From UBA9655 sp964597045 (GTDB taxonomy: Bacteria > Pseudomonadota > Alphaproteobacteria > UBA9655): DNA of 64,000 bases. Below the pieces are notes generated by a model, which did not search any database, was not told the DNA's origin, and saw nothing but the letters and a program-made list of their open reading frames with translations. The translations under genes were made by a program, and so were the position numbers. The stretch is from positions 142,000 to 205,999 of the forward strand of contig CAZQWE010000005.1 in the NCBI GenBank assembly GCA_964597045.1, in the 5' to 3' direction. Shown piece by piece: positions 19,315-27,378 of the stretch (positions are counted from its first letter, which is position 1; every line of letters starts with the position of its first letter).

Positions 19315-20325
19315 TCACCCCTCGGTTTTCAATTTAACCGTTACAGGCATGCCCTGACGTAACTCTCCTTTAGGGTCATTTACAATGACGCGTAACCTAA
19401 ACACAAGATCGGTGCGAAGTTCAGGTGTTTGCACAGTTTTCGGCGTAAATTCCGCTTGGGAGGAGATAAACCCAATCTGCCCTTCATAGGGTTTGTCTGG
19501 ATAGGTATCCGTATAAACCTCAGCTTTCATGCCTGGTTTAATGTACCCTAAATCAGGTTCTGACACGTAAGCTCGAATCCATATGGGTTCATGAAGGGTT
19601 AGAGTATAAACAACAGATCCTGGAGCAACGATTGATCCTGGCTCACGAACCCTGGTAAGTATATATCCATTTGATGGAGATAATATCTTTGTATCATTCA
19701 GATTTATCCTTGCACTTTCAAGACCAGCTTTTGTGACATCTAAAGCAGCAAGACCGGCTTCAATATCTTCTAGACGAAATCCATCAACAGCAAGGCTGAG
19801 GGCTTGATTTGAACTATTGAGAAGGGCTTCAGCCTGCACAAGAGCCGCCAAAGCATTATCATAATCCTGCTTTGAGATAGCTCCTTCATTAACTTGCTTG
19901 TCTGCTCTCTTAAAGAGACTTTCAGCATTTTCAAAGGCTGCTTTCCTTCCCTTAACTGTCGCTCTTGCTTCCTCAATTTCTTGAGGTCGGTTCCCTTTTT
20001 TTAACTTTGCAAAATTTGCGGTGGCTTGTGCGACTTGGGCTTGAGCTGCCTCAAAAGCAGCCTGATAGGGATCCTTTTCCAGAATGGCAACAATATCACC
20101 TTTTTTTACAAGATCTCCTTCTTCAAAGTTAACTTGTTCAATACGTCCACTGATTCTGAATGCGAGGTCAACTTGTCTGATGTCAACATTCCCATAAAGA
20201 GTAAGTGTTCCTTTGCTTTCTTCATAAATGATAAATTTAATTCCATAGTAAAGGATAAGGATGAGACCCAGAAGAATGAGTCCCCCAATAATACGACGCC
20301 TTCGATCTGATAAAACATCGAGCAG
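19315..20325 (-). CDS. HlyD-family periplasmic adaptor (YbhG-like), non-canonical start
   Basis: Membrane fusion protein joining the ABC permeases to an outer-membrane channel. Reading back from the stop, the frame is open to a TGA at 20380, but no ATG, GTG or TTG occurs in it until a TTG at 19851, which would cut the protein in half. The family features begin far upstream: membrane anchor IIGGLILLGLILILYYG, lipoyl half FRISGRIEQVNFEEGDLVKK, coiled coil with NEGAISKQDYDNA, and the beta-barrel with RVREPGSIVAPGS. A CTG at 20323-20325 with GGAG seven bases upstream is the best candidate start and gives 336 aa, the family length. First gene of the exporter operon. Confidence 0.82.
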   Translation of the reverse strand: MLDVLSDRRRRIIGGLILLGLILILYYGIKFIIYEESKGTLTLYGNVDIRQVDLAFRISGRIEQVNFEEGDLVKKGDIVAILEKDPYQAAFEAAQAQVAQATANFAKLKKGNRPQEIEEARATVKGRKAAFENAESLFKRADKQVNEGAISKQDYDNALAALVQAEALLNSSNQALSLAVDGFRLEDIEAGLAALDVTKAGLESARINLNDTKILSPSNGYILTRVREPGSIVAPGSVVYTLTLHEPIWIRAYVSEPDLGYIKPGMKAEVYTDTYPDKPYEGQIGFISSQAEFTPKTVQTPELRTDLVFRLRVIVNDPKGELRQGMPVTVKLKTEG

Positions 20326-20403
20326 AGTTTTTCTCCGTTTATTATTTATAGTCTTTGTTTGAATAGTAGCACAGGTTTGTCATCCTTGGCAAAGGTGAAA
20401 ACC

Positions 20404-21801
20404 CTATAAAATACTTCTGATTCTCTCTAAAGTCTTATCTTTACCCAGGACATGCATAATGTCGAACACACTGGGAGACACCGTCTTTCCCGTTAAAGCC
20501 ACACGAAGGGGTTGGGCAATCTTGCCCAGTTTCAAGTCTTTTTCTTCAGCTATCTCCCGCGCGTAATTTTCAAGCTGGGACTCTGTCCAAAAACTCTCCG
20601 CATAAGCTTCTAAAAAGCCTTCCATGGTTTTAAGGATCTCAAGACCTTCCCCCTCAAGGAGTTTTTGAGCATCCGCCTCAATAGGTTGGGGAGCTATATA
20701 GAACAAACTATTATCGGCCAATTCAACCAGAGTTTTTGCTCGCTGTTTAAGTCCATCCATACCTCTTTTGAGAAAATCGCGACCTTCTGCAGTTATGGGG
20801 GTTTGTGTCTTCTTCTCTATAAACGGTATCACGTATTCAACTAATGCAGTATTTGAAGCTTCGCGAATATAATGACCATTAAGATTTGTGAGTTTAACAA
20901 AATCAAACCGAGCCGGAGACTTACCTACATGATCCAAATCAAACCAAGAAATAGCTTGCTCCGTTGAGATAATCTCATCATCACCATGACTCCATCCCAA
21001 ACGAAGGAGATAATTGCGCAAGGCTTCTGGCAAATATCCCATATCTCGGTAAGCCTCAACTCCTAGAGCCCCGTGGCGTTTTGAGAGCTTTGTCCCATCC
21101 ATCCCATGAATCAAAGGAATATGCGCATAGTGAGGGATCTTCCATCCCATGGCTTGAAAAATATGGAATTGACGAAAGGTATTGGTGAGGTGATCATCGC
21201 CTCGAATGACGTGGGTAATCCCCATATCATGATCATCTACAACAACTGATAAATTAAACGTGGGTGTTCCATCAGCTCGTAAAATGATGAGGTCATCAAG
21301 CTGTTGATTCGGAACTCGAACTTCTCCTTGAACCATATCATGAATAACCGTTTCACCTGTTTGGGGTGATTTAAAACGAATGACTGGCTTAACACCAGCA
21401 GGTGCTTCTGAAGGATCGCGATCGCGCCATCTTCCATCATAGCGAGGGGGAAGATTCTTTGCTCTTGCTTCTTCTCTCATGGCTTCAAGCTCTTCAGGAG
21501 AGCAATAACAGTAGTAGGCCAACCCTTTCGAAAGCAGATCATTTGCGACTTGAACATGACGATCCTGATGGTCGACTTGATGAACAGGTGTTTCATCCCA
21601 TGAGATTCCTAACCATTCCAGACCCTTATAAATGGCATCAACAGCCTCCTGAGTCGAACGAGCTCGGTCCGTATCCTCAATACGAAGAAGCATCTTCCCT
21701 GAATGGTGACGTGCAAAAAGCCAGTTAAAGAGTGCCGTTCTGGCACTTCCAATATGGAGATATCCCGTAGGTGATGGAGCAAAACGAACTGTTGATTTCA
21801 T
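20404..21801 (-). CDS. gltX: Glutamate--tRNA ligase
   Basis: Class I aminoacyl-tRNA synthetase charging tRNA-Glu, 465 aa. It has the HIGH-type motif in FAPSPTGYLHIGSART at the N-terminus and the KMSKS-type motif as TKLSKRHG near residue 235. The C-terminal anticodon-binding half is complete. Alphaproteobacteria often carry two gltX copies, one serving tRNA-Gln for the transamidation route; which one this is cannot be told here. A DUF465 gene lies 27 bases upstream on the same strand. Confidence 0.97.
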   Translation of the reverse strand: MKSTVRFAPSPTGYLHIGSARTALFNWLFARHHSGKMLLRIEDTDRARSTQEAVDAIYKGLEWLGISWDETPVHQVDHQDRHVQVANDLLSKGLAYYCYCSPEELEAMREEARAKNLPPRYDGRWRDRDPSEAPAGVKPVIRFKSPQTGETVIHDMVQGEVRVPNQQLDDLIILRADGTPTFNLSVVVDDHDMGITHVIRGDDHLTNTFRQFHIFQAMGWKIPHYAHIPLIHGMDGTKLSKRHGALGVEAYRDMGYLPEALRNYLLRLGWSHGDDEIISTEQAISWFDLDHVGKSPARFDFVKLTNLNGHYIREASNTALVEYVIPFIEKKTQTPITAEGRDFLKRGMDGLKQRAKTLVELADNSLFYIAPQPIEADAQKLLEGEGLEILKTMEGFLEAYAESFWTESQLENYAREIAEEKDLKLGKIAQPLRVALTGKTVSPSVFDIMHVLGKDKTLERIRSIL

Positions 21802-21828
21802 TGTTTTCCTTTACTTTAAACAAAATTC

Positions 21829-22026
21829 TTAAGCAATAATGTCGGGAAGAAGCTTGGCTTGAGTCTTTAAAATCTCATCTTTAAGTTTAAGTTTTTTTTT
21901 CTTCAATCGCTGTAAAGCCAGCTGATCATGTTGAGGAATAGCTCTCACATGATCGATCTCAGCTTCTAGCTTTTTATGCTCTTCTTTCAACTTTTTCAGT
22001 TTATGCTTTAGATCTTCAGTTGTCAT
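21829..22026 (-). CDS. DUF465 (YdcH-like) small coiled-coil protein
   Basis: 65 aa, almost entirely helical: LKHKLKKLKEEHKKLEAEID, then DQLALQRLKKKKLKLKDEIL. The conserved ending LQRLKKxKLxLKDEI is the hallmark of the DUF465/YdcH family, which is common in alphaproteobacteria and of unknown function. The ATG at 22026 is used; a TTG two codons earlier is possible. It probably shares a transcript with gltX. Confidence 0.85.
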   Translation of the reverse strand: MTTEDLKHKLKKLKEEHKKLEAEIDHVRAIPQHDQLALQRLKKKKLKLKDEILKTQAKLLPDIIA

Positions 22027-22149
22027 ACTCAAACTTGATCTCTCATTGAATTAAATAAGTATAACAAAATTTTTTGAAAAAATCCTCAAGAAATTTAAGC
22101 TATTGAAAAAAGGGGAAATAAATCAACATACTAATTTATGATTTGGTTA

Positions 22150-22200
22150 TGCACCTTATTGCACCATTAAGGACAACATTTTCTGGTGCAATAAGGTGCA
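22150..22200. repeat. 17-bp perfect inverted repeat upstream of pfkA
   Basis: Arms TGCACCTTATTGCACCA (22150-22166) and TGGTGCAATAAGGTGCA (22184-22200) with a 17-base loop, in the 270-base gap between the DUF465 and phosphofructokinase genes. Each arm itself contains the direct repeat TGCACC...TGCACC. No T run follows, so an operator or RNA structure is more likely than a terminator. Nothing else is clear in this gap. Confidence 0.7.
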
Positions 22201-22298
22201 ATAGATTATTAATATAAAATATGTGTCATTGTGAACCCTCTCTTCCTTCCCCGTTTGTTTAATGGTAAGAAGGGGAAAATTTTATTGAGGCATATCCT

Positions 22299-23384
22299 AT
22301 GAAGCGAATTGGAATCTTAACAAGTGGTGGCGATTGTGCAGGATTAAATGCGGTCATTCGCGCGGTTACCCTTCGTGCCATACAAACCTATGGATGGGAT
22401 ATTTACGGAATATTTCAGGGAACACATGGACTCATGCGCCGTCCGGTTGAAGCAAGAAAGTTAAACCTTGATGACTGTACGGGAAATCTCTTAAGAACAG
22501 GGGGAACAATCCTTGGAACCACCAATAAAGGAGATCCCTTTGCCTATCCCCTTCAAGACGGCACGTTAGCCGATTTATCTGAAGATTTGATTGAGGGCTA
22601 TCGACAACTTAACTTAGATGCCCTTATTGGGATTGGGGGGGACGGAAGCCAAGCTATCCTTCGCCGACTTGCACAACAAGGTGGAATAAACCTGATTACC
22701 ATCCCAAAAACAATTGATGATGATTTAAGTCACACGGAACATTCCGTAGGATTCATGACGGCTGTTGACGTGGCAACTGAAGCCCTCGATCGTCTTCAAC
22801 CCACAGCTGCAAGCCATGATCGGGTTATGATCCTTGAAGTTATGGGCCGTGATGCCGGTCATATTGCTTTAGCTTCCGGTATCGCAGGTGGGGCAGATAT
22901 TATTCTTATTCCAGAAATTGCTTATAAAATGGAAGCTGTTGCTCATAAAATTCATACTCTTCAAAAAGGAGGGCGTAACTTTGCCCTCATCGTTGTTTCC
23001 GAGGCTGTAGGCACTGAAACAGGTGAAAAAGCCACCATTCAGGACCAAAATGGGAAAAGTCGATATGGTGGAATTTCTCAATATCTCGCTACACGAATTA
23101 CGGAAATGACGGGAGCGGAAACACGCTTCACTGTATTAGGTCATGTTCAAAGAGGGGGAGCTCCTATCTTCCAAGACCGAGTACTGGCTTCTGTCTTTGG
23201 TGTTCACGCTGTTGATCTCATTGCCCAAGGAAAATTTGATCGAATGGTCGCCTGGCAAAATAGAGGTGTCGTTGATGTTCCGATACAACAAGCTATTGAG
23301 GGTTATCAAGCCGTTGATGTCCAAGGCACCCTAGTTAAAACAGCTCGAGCCCTCGGAATTTACTTTGGTGATGAACAATTTTAA
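22299..23384 (+). CDS. pfkA: 6-phosphofructokinase (bacterial PfkA family, mixed-type active site)
   Basis: Phosphorylates fructose 6-phosphate in glycolysis. 361 aa. N-terminal GILTSGGDCAGLNAVIR binds the phosphoryl donor. GIGGDGSQAI carries Gly at the position that is usually Gly in ATP-using and Asp in PPi-using enzymes, while IPKTIDDD has Lys where E. coli ATP-PFK has Gly. The catalytic Asp is within TIDDD, and EVMGRDAGHIA is the substrate loop. The combination is that of long non-allosteric PFKs, many of which use ATP; PPi use cannot be excluded. GAGG lies nine bases before the ATG. A 17-bp inverted repeat lies 100 bases upstream. Confidence 0.92.
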   Translation: MKRIGILTSGGDCAGLNAVIRAVTLRAIQTYGWDIYGIFQGTHGLMRRPVEARKLNLDDCTGNLLRTGGTILGTTNKGDPFAYPLQDGTLADLSEDLIEGYRQLNLDALIGIGGDGSQAILRRLAQQGGINLITIPKTIDDDLSHTEHSVGFMTAVDVATEALDRLQPTAASHDRVMILEVMGRDAGHIALASGIAGGADIILIPEIAYKMEAVAHKIHTLQKGGRNFALIVVSEAVGTETGEKATIQDQNGKSRYGGISQYLATRITEMTGAETRFTVLGHVQRGGAPIFQDRVLASVFGVHAVDLIAQGKFDRMVAWQNRGVVDVPIQQAIEGYQAVDVQGTLVKTARALGIYFGDEQF

Positions 23385-23456
23385 AAATATGTGTTTGAGA
23401 GTTGGCCAACCTATGGTTGAATGCCACAGAAATTAATTTATGAGAAAGGTGATTCA

Positions 23457-23969
23457 GTGAGTGCACCCCTAATGCCGAAGGCAACAGCTGTATGGTTAAT
23501 CGATAATACAACATTAACTTTTGAGCAAATCGGCAGTTTTTGTAAATTGCACCCTTTGGAAGTGCAAGCCATTGCAGATGGAGAGATTGCGGTTGGTATG
23601 GTTGGTCATGATCCTGTTGCTTCAGGTCAGCTAACCCTTGATGAAATTGAACGCTGTCAGGCAGATTCTTCAGCAAGACTTGGCTTATCCCCTCTTAAAC
23701 ATGAAATAAAAACAAAAAAGGGGGCCAAATATACCCCCGTGTCTCTTAGACAAGCAAAGCCGAACGCAATTGCCTGGCTCCTTCGGGAAATTCCTGAGAT
23801 TAGTGATGCAGATATTATTCGTATGATAGGCACGACTAAAAATACAATTAGTCAGATTCGTCTTAAGACCCATCAAAAAATTAATGAACTTAAGGCTGTA
23901 AGTCCAGTTCAAGCGGGTCTTTGTACCTACGATGAACTCAATACACTGCTTAATAAATATAAGGTATGA
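23457..23969 (+). CDS. trcR: DUF1013 cell-cycle transcriptional regulator (TrcR-like)
   Basis: 170 aa. The sequence APLMPKATAVWLIDNTTLTF followed by EQIGSFCKLHPLEVQAIADGE is the signature N-terminus of the alphaproteobacterial DUF1013 family, renamed TrcR after work in Caulobacter. A helix-turn-helix-like segment (DADIIRMIGTTKNTISQIR) lies near residue 120. I chose the GTG at 23457 because AAAGGTGA lies just upstream and the protein then starts like its relatives; an ATG at 23421 has no ribosome site. It is followed by a palindromic repeat. Confidence 0.88.
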   Translation: MSAPLMPKATAVWLIDNTTLTFEQIGSFCKLHPLEVQAIADGEIAVGMVGHDPVASGQLTLDEIERCQADSSARLGLSPLKHEIKTKKGAKYTPVSLRQAKPNAIAWLLREIPEISDADIIRMIGTTKNTISQIRLKTHQKINELKAVSPVQAGLCTYDELNTLLNKYKV

Positions 23970-23984
23970 CGTTTCACCCCACCT

Positions 23985-24122
23985 GCGTCATCCTCGCGAA
24001 AGCGGGGATCCAGAGCAAAACTTTCTTGCGAAGCAAGTTACTCAAACTTTTTATAAAAAGAAGACTACATTCCTTCAGAATGGGTAATTTATACTGGTTC
24101 CCCGCATTCGCGAGGATGACGC
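23985..24122. repeat. Dispersed palindromic repeat, GCGTCATCCTCGCGAA type
   Basis: Arms of 27 bases, GCGTCATCCTCGCGAAAGCG onward (23985-24011) and its near-perfect complement at 24096-24122 (two mismatches), enclose about 85 bases. It fills the gap between trcR and the HIG1-like gene and would form a long hairpin in RNA. Confidence 0.75.
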
Positions 24123-24141
24123 CGATTGAGAGGTGTTCGTG

Positions 24142-24351
24142 ATGAACAGTTACACCTCTCTCACTTTGAAAATACTATTGATCTTCGCTATGCTCGCAAC
24201 GGTTGTTGCACTTGTTCTTGGGTTGATATCATTATTTAGAAACGGCCCTGAAGCTGGGGAACAAAGCAATAAAATGATGCGGTACCGCATTTTCTTTCAA
24301 GCTTTAGCCATCATCATATTCACACTTCTTATCATCTTAAAGGTGAAATAA
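24142..24351 (+). CDS. HIG1-like twin-transmembrane protein
   Basis: 69 aa with two membrane helices (LTLKILLIFAMLATVVALVL and FFQALAIIIFTLLIILKV) joined by the loop FRNGPEAGEQSNKMMRYRI. The loop N-K-x-M-R-x-R matches the small HIG1-domain proteins found in alphaproteobacteria directly before the cobalamin adenosyltransferase and etfBA genes, as here. The ATG at 24142 follows GAGAGGTG at good spacing; an upstream TTG is less likely. It abuts the next gene without a gap. A role in the respiratory membrane is inferred only from HIG1 relatives. Confidence 0.8.
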   Translation: MNSYTSLTLKILLIFAMLATVVALVLGLISLFRNGPEAGEQSNKMMRYRIFFQALAIIIFTLLIILKVK

Positions 24352-24912
24352 ATGGTTCTTTTAACACGCATTTATACCAAAGGGGGCGACAAAGGAAAAA
24401 CGTCCCTAGGATCTGGGAAAAGAGTATCAAAAGCTTCAAAGCGAATTCATGCCATTGGAGATGTGGATGAAGCGAATGCTTGCATTGGACTCGCTCGTTT
24501 GTATGCAAAGGGTGAGCTAAATGATCTTCTTTCTCACATTCAAAATGATTTATTTGATGTGGGCGCAGATCTTTGTGTGCCTCAAGAAAAAAATGAAAAG
24601 GACAAGCTTCGCATACACGCTTCTCAAGTTGACTATCTTGAGAAGAAAATTGATATGTATAATGAGTCCCTGAGTCCTCTAACGTCCTTCGTCCTCCCTG
24701 CTGGATCAAACTTGTCTTCCTATCTTCATTTTGCACGAACAGTTGTAAGAAGAGCCGAAAGAATGGTATGCTCGATTGCAGAAGAAGAAACCCTAAATCC
24801 AGAAGTTCTTCATTATTTAAATAGGCTTTCGGATTTATTATTTGTATTGGCCCGTGTTGGGAATGCAAATGAAAAGGGAGATATTTTGTGGGTTCCAGGA
24901 GCTCACCGATAG
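24352..24912 (+). CDS. Cob(I)alamin adenosyltransferase (PduO type)
   Basis: Transfers the adenosyl group of ATP to cob(I)alamin, giving coenzyme B12. 186 aa with the PduO-family ATP-binding N-terminus RIYTKGGDKGKTSLGSGKRV and the C-terminal signature RTVVRRAERMV plus LNRLSDLLFVLAR. It starts at the base after the preceding stop codon and is followed after 10 bases by etfB, so the four genes 24142-26604 form one operon. No cobalamin synthesis genes are in the window, so the cofactor is probably scavenged (inference). Confidence 0.94.
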   Translation: MVLLTRIYTKGGDKGKTSLGSGKRVSKASKRIHAIGDVDEANACIGLARLYAKGELNDLLSHIQNDLFDVGADLCVPQEKNEKDKLRIHASQVDYLEKKIDMYNESLSPLTSFVLPAGSNLSSYLHFARTVVRRAERMVCSIAEEETLNPEVLHYLNRLSDLLFVLARVGNANEKGDILWVPGAHR

Positions 24913-24922
24913 GGAGACATAG

Positions 24923-25675
24923 GTGAAAGTTCTCATAGCTGTCAAACGCGTCGTTGACTACAGCGTAAAGGTTCGCGTGAAGGCTGACCGTAGCGGTGTT
25001 GATACGTCTGGGGTTAAGATGTCCTTAAACCCATTCGATGAAATTGCCATTGAAGAAGCCATTCGCTTGAAGGAAAAGGGGATTGCAACAGAAGTTGTTG
25101 TGGTAACCATTGGTGATACCAGTTGTTCTGAATCCTTAAGAGCCGCCCTTGCTTTAGGGGCTGATCGAGCCATACATGTTGAAACCTCGTTAGAAACCCA
25201 ACCTCTCGGTGTAGCTCAAACCCTGAAAGCTCTAGCGCAAAAGGAGTCACCTCACCTTATCATATTAGGCAAGCAAGCTATTGATGATGATTACAATCAA
25301 ACGGGTCAAATGCTTTCCGCTTTACTGGGTTGGCCTCAAGGAACGTTTATTTCTAAACTCACCATAAATGGAGAAGAAATAGAGGTCATGCGTGAAGTTG
25401 ACGGGGGTCTTGAAACACTCCGTATGTCTCTGCCTGCTGTTCTCACAACCGATCTCAGACTCAATGAGCCTCGATATGCCACTCTACCTAATATTATGAA
25501 GGCTAAGCAAAAACCTTTAGAGATCATTAAGCCAGAGGATTTAGGTGTTGATTTGACGCCTCACATCAAGACTATATCTGTGTCGGAACCGCCCTCCCGC
25601 AAAGCAGGAATTAAAGTTGAATCCGTTGATCAACTCATCGATAAACTTCGAAATGAAGCAAAGGTGATCCCATGA
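24923..25675 (+). CDS. etfB: Electron-transfer flavoprotein beta subunit
   Basis: Small subunit of ETF, which carries electrons from acyl-CoA and other dehydrogenases to ETF:quinone oxidoreductase (encoded at 2266). 250 aa, starting VLIAVKRVVDYSVKVRVKAD, with the AMP-binding stretch ALGADRAIHVE and the recognition-loop region near MREVDGGLETLRMSLPAVLT. The GTG start has AGGGAG six bases upstream. It overlaps etfA by four bases (ATGA). Confidence 0.97.
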   Translation: MKVLIAVKRVVDYSVKVRVKADRSGVDTSGVKMSLNPFDEIAIEEAIRLKEKGIATEVVVVTIGDTSCSESLRAALALGADRAIHVETSLETQPLGVAQTLKALAQKESPHLIILGKQAIDDDYNQTGQMLSALLGWPQGTFISKLTINGEEIEVMREVDGGLETLRMSLPAVLTTDLRLNEPRYATLPNIMKAKQKPLEIIKPEDLGVDLTPHIKTISVSEPPSRKAGIKVESVDQLIDKLRNEAKVIP

Positions 25676-26604
25676 CAGTTCTAGTAATTGCTGAACATGA
25701 TAACAAATCACTCGCTCTTGCAACCCTTGCCACATTAACGGCTGCCAAGGAGTTTAAAGACCCCATTCACCTCCTTATTATAGGACATGAGTGTGACAAC
25801 GTAGCTGATGAGGCATCCGAATACGATGGTTTAGAAAAGGTATATCTTATTGAAGACCCATCCCTTGAAAATCCCGTTGCGGAAAGAATGACTGAATCCA
25901 TTGTTTCTATGGGGAAAAATTATAATGTGATTTTGGCCCCTTCCACAACATTTGGAAAGAACTTGCTTCCAAGGATTGCGGCTCTTATGGGTCTTGCAGA
26001 CATATCTGATGTTATCAAAATCCAAGATTCCAAGACATTTGTACGCCCCATTTATGCAGGAAATGCTTTGGCTACTGTAACAACGAATGATCCCATCAAG
26101 GTTTTAACGGTTCGACCAACAGCTTTTGATAAGGCTCAAAAAGGAGCAAAGAAGGTTTCTATTGAATCCTTACCTTTTCAATCTCCCCCATCTCCCGTTG
26201 CCACATTTGTAAAACTTGAGCAAAGCAAGTCTGAAAGACCGGAGCTCACCTCCGCTTCCATTATCGTCTCTGGCGGACGTGGACTTCAAAACAAAGAAAA
26301 CTTTAGGCTTATTGAGGAACTTGCCGATAAACTTGGCGCTGCCATTGGGGCATCCCGTGCAGCTGTTGATGCAGGGTTTGTGCCCAATGATTATCAAGTG
26401 GGTCAAACTGGTAAAGTGGTAGCACCTTCCCTTTATATCGCTGTTGGAATTTCAGGGGCTATCCAACATCTGGCTGGAATGAAAGAGAGTAAGGTTATTG
26501 TTGCAATCAATAAAGACCCTGACGCCCCAATATTCCAGGTGGCTGATTACGGTCTTGTGGGAGATCTGTTTCAGCTTGTGCCTGAGCTTATTGAGAAACT
26601 TTAA
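25672..26604 (+). CDS. etfA: Electron-transfer flavoprotein alpha subunit
   Basis: FAD-carrying subunit of ETF, 310 aa. The C-terminal FAD domain is clear: SGGRGLQNKENF, GASRAAVDAGFV, QVGQTGKVVAPSLYIAVGIS and AINKDPDAPIFQVADYGLVG, all signatures of the alpha subunit. Translation is coupled to etfB by the ATGA overlap. A palindromic repeat follows nine bases after the stop. Confidence 0.98.
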   Translation: MTVLVIAEHDNKSLALATLATLTAAKEFKDPIHLLIIGHECDNVADEASEYDGLEKVYLIEDPSLENPVAERMTESIVSMGKNYNVILAPSTTFGKNLLPRIAALMGLADISDVIKIQDSKTFVRPIYAGNALATVTTNDPIKVLTVRPTAFDKAQKGAKKVSIESLPFQSPPSPVATFVKLEQSKSERPELTSASIIVSGGRGLQNKENFRLIEELADKLGAAIGASRAAVDAGFVPNDYQVGQTGKVVAPSLYIAVGISGAIQHLAGMKESKVIVAINKDPDAPIFQVADYGLVGDLFQLVPELIEKL

Positions 26605-26612
26605 AACAGTGA

Positions 26613-26699
26613 TCAGTAATCGGTAATCAGAATGTTTCTTACCATTAGGAAAGGACTGCGCCCGCAGGGCGCTTCTGATAACTCATAACTGATTACTGA
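26613..26699. repeat. Palindromic repeat element between etfA and the winged-helix gene
   Basis: The ends TCAGTAATC (26613) and GATTACTGA (26699) are perfect complements, with imperfect pairing further in and a central hairpin GCGCCC-GCA-GGGCGC (26658-26672). Its right end contributes the last bases, including the stop codon, of the minus-strand gene. Related AGTTAT/ATAACT and CATTACTGA motifs occur after tRNA-Cys near 50843-50867. Confidence 0.68.
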
Positions 26700-27220
26700 A
26701 TCCAATACCCATCCTTGCAATTCAGCAGAACCTGCGGCGTATTTGGATCTTCTTCCAGTTTCTGTCGAAGACGATAGATATGGGTCTCAAGCGTGTGTGT
26801 TTCTGCGTCTGGATGATAGGACCAAATTTCTTTGAGGAGAATTTCTTTTGAGAGCTCCGTTCCCATATTTTGGTAAAAGAAATGAAGGAGTTGACATTCT
26901 TTTTCCGTAATCCTTTGCGTCTCGTTTGTTCTTAAGTTTTTAAGTTCCTTATCTCTTAAGTTCAAAGAAAATTGAGAGAATAGAATAACCTGACTGTAGG
27001 GAAGATTTTCGATTTGAGCTAATAGATCTAAATACCTCATTGGTCGAGGTAACGCTGAGAGATCAATAAAAGGAAGATGACATCCTGAGTCTGATTCTTC
27101 TTTTATACTCCCATCAGCCTCTTCTTCATTGTCTTGAAGAGAAATTTCCGATTGTGGTAATAGCTCTTTAAGAGATTCTAAAGTGAGTGAATCATTTACA
27201 TTAAGATAGATCTTTAACAT
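26693..27220 (-). CDS. Winged-helix transcriptional regulator (OmpR/PhoB C-terminal type) without a recognisable receiver
   Basis: 175 aa. Residues about 90-175 form an OmpR-type winged helix: ITEKECQLLHFFYQNMGTEL, LLKEIWSYHPDAETHTLETH, IYRLRQKLE and the wing CKDGYWIQ. The N-terminal 85 residues are short, acidic and lack the Asp and Lys residues of a receiver domain, so control by phosphorylation is unlikely. It is divergent from the porin gene, and an 11-bp inverted pair of sites lies in the shared upstream region, so porin control is a reasonable inference. The 3' end of the gene lies inside a repeat element that supplies its stop. Confidence 0.82.
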   Translation of the reverse strand: MLKIYLNVNDSLTLESLKELLPQSEISLQDNEEEADGSIKEESDSGCHLPFIDLSALPRPMRYLDLLAQIENLPYSQVILFSQFSLNLRDKELKNLRTNETQRITEKECQLLHFFYQNMGTELSKEILLKEIWSYHPDAETHTLETHIYRLRQKLEEDPNTPQVLLNCKDGYWIQ

Positions 27221-27232
27221 TATACTGTGGCA

Positions 27233-27328
27233 TGAGAATCACATGCTCTCCAAAAATTAATTCATACATTAGTTTATCATTGAGTGAAAACCTTTCAAGT
27301 GATCTTTTAAAATTAATTGTGATTCTCA
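27233..27328. promoter_or_regulatory. Pair of inverted operator-like sites between regulator and porin
   Basis: TGAGAATCACA (27233-27243) and its exact complement TGTGATTCTCA (27318-27328), 74 bases apart. The first lies 12 bases before the regulator start, the second 50 bases before the porin start. That placement fits binding of one protein at both divergent promoters, probably the adjacent winged-helix regulator. Confidence 0.55.
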
Positions 27329-27378
27329 CCACATTATATGTTAAAATTTTATCTAATTATCCATTTCTGGAGGAAAAC

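Noticed and set aside
19770..20318. A frameshifted HlyD pseudogene
   Set aside because: Translating the minus strand shows one uninterrupted frame from the membrane anchor to the stop; only the start codon is unusual.
24332..24868. A 178-codon frame antisense to the cobalamin adenosyltransferase gene
   Set aside because: Low-complexity shadow without family features; the plus-strand operon is tightly packed.
26605..26700. A rho-independent terminator after etfA
   Set aside because: The central GCGCCC hairpin is not followed by a T run on either strand; a repeat element is the better description.
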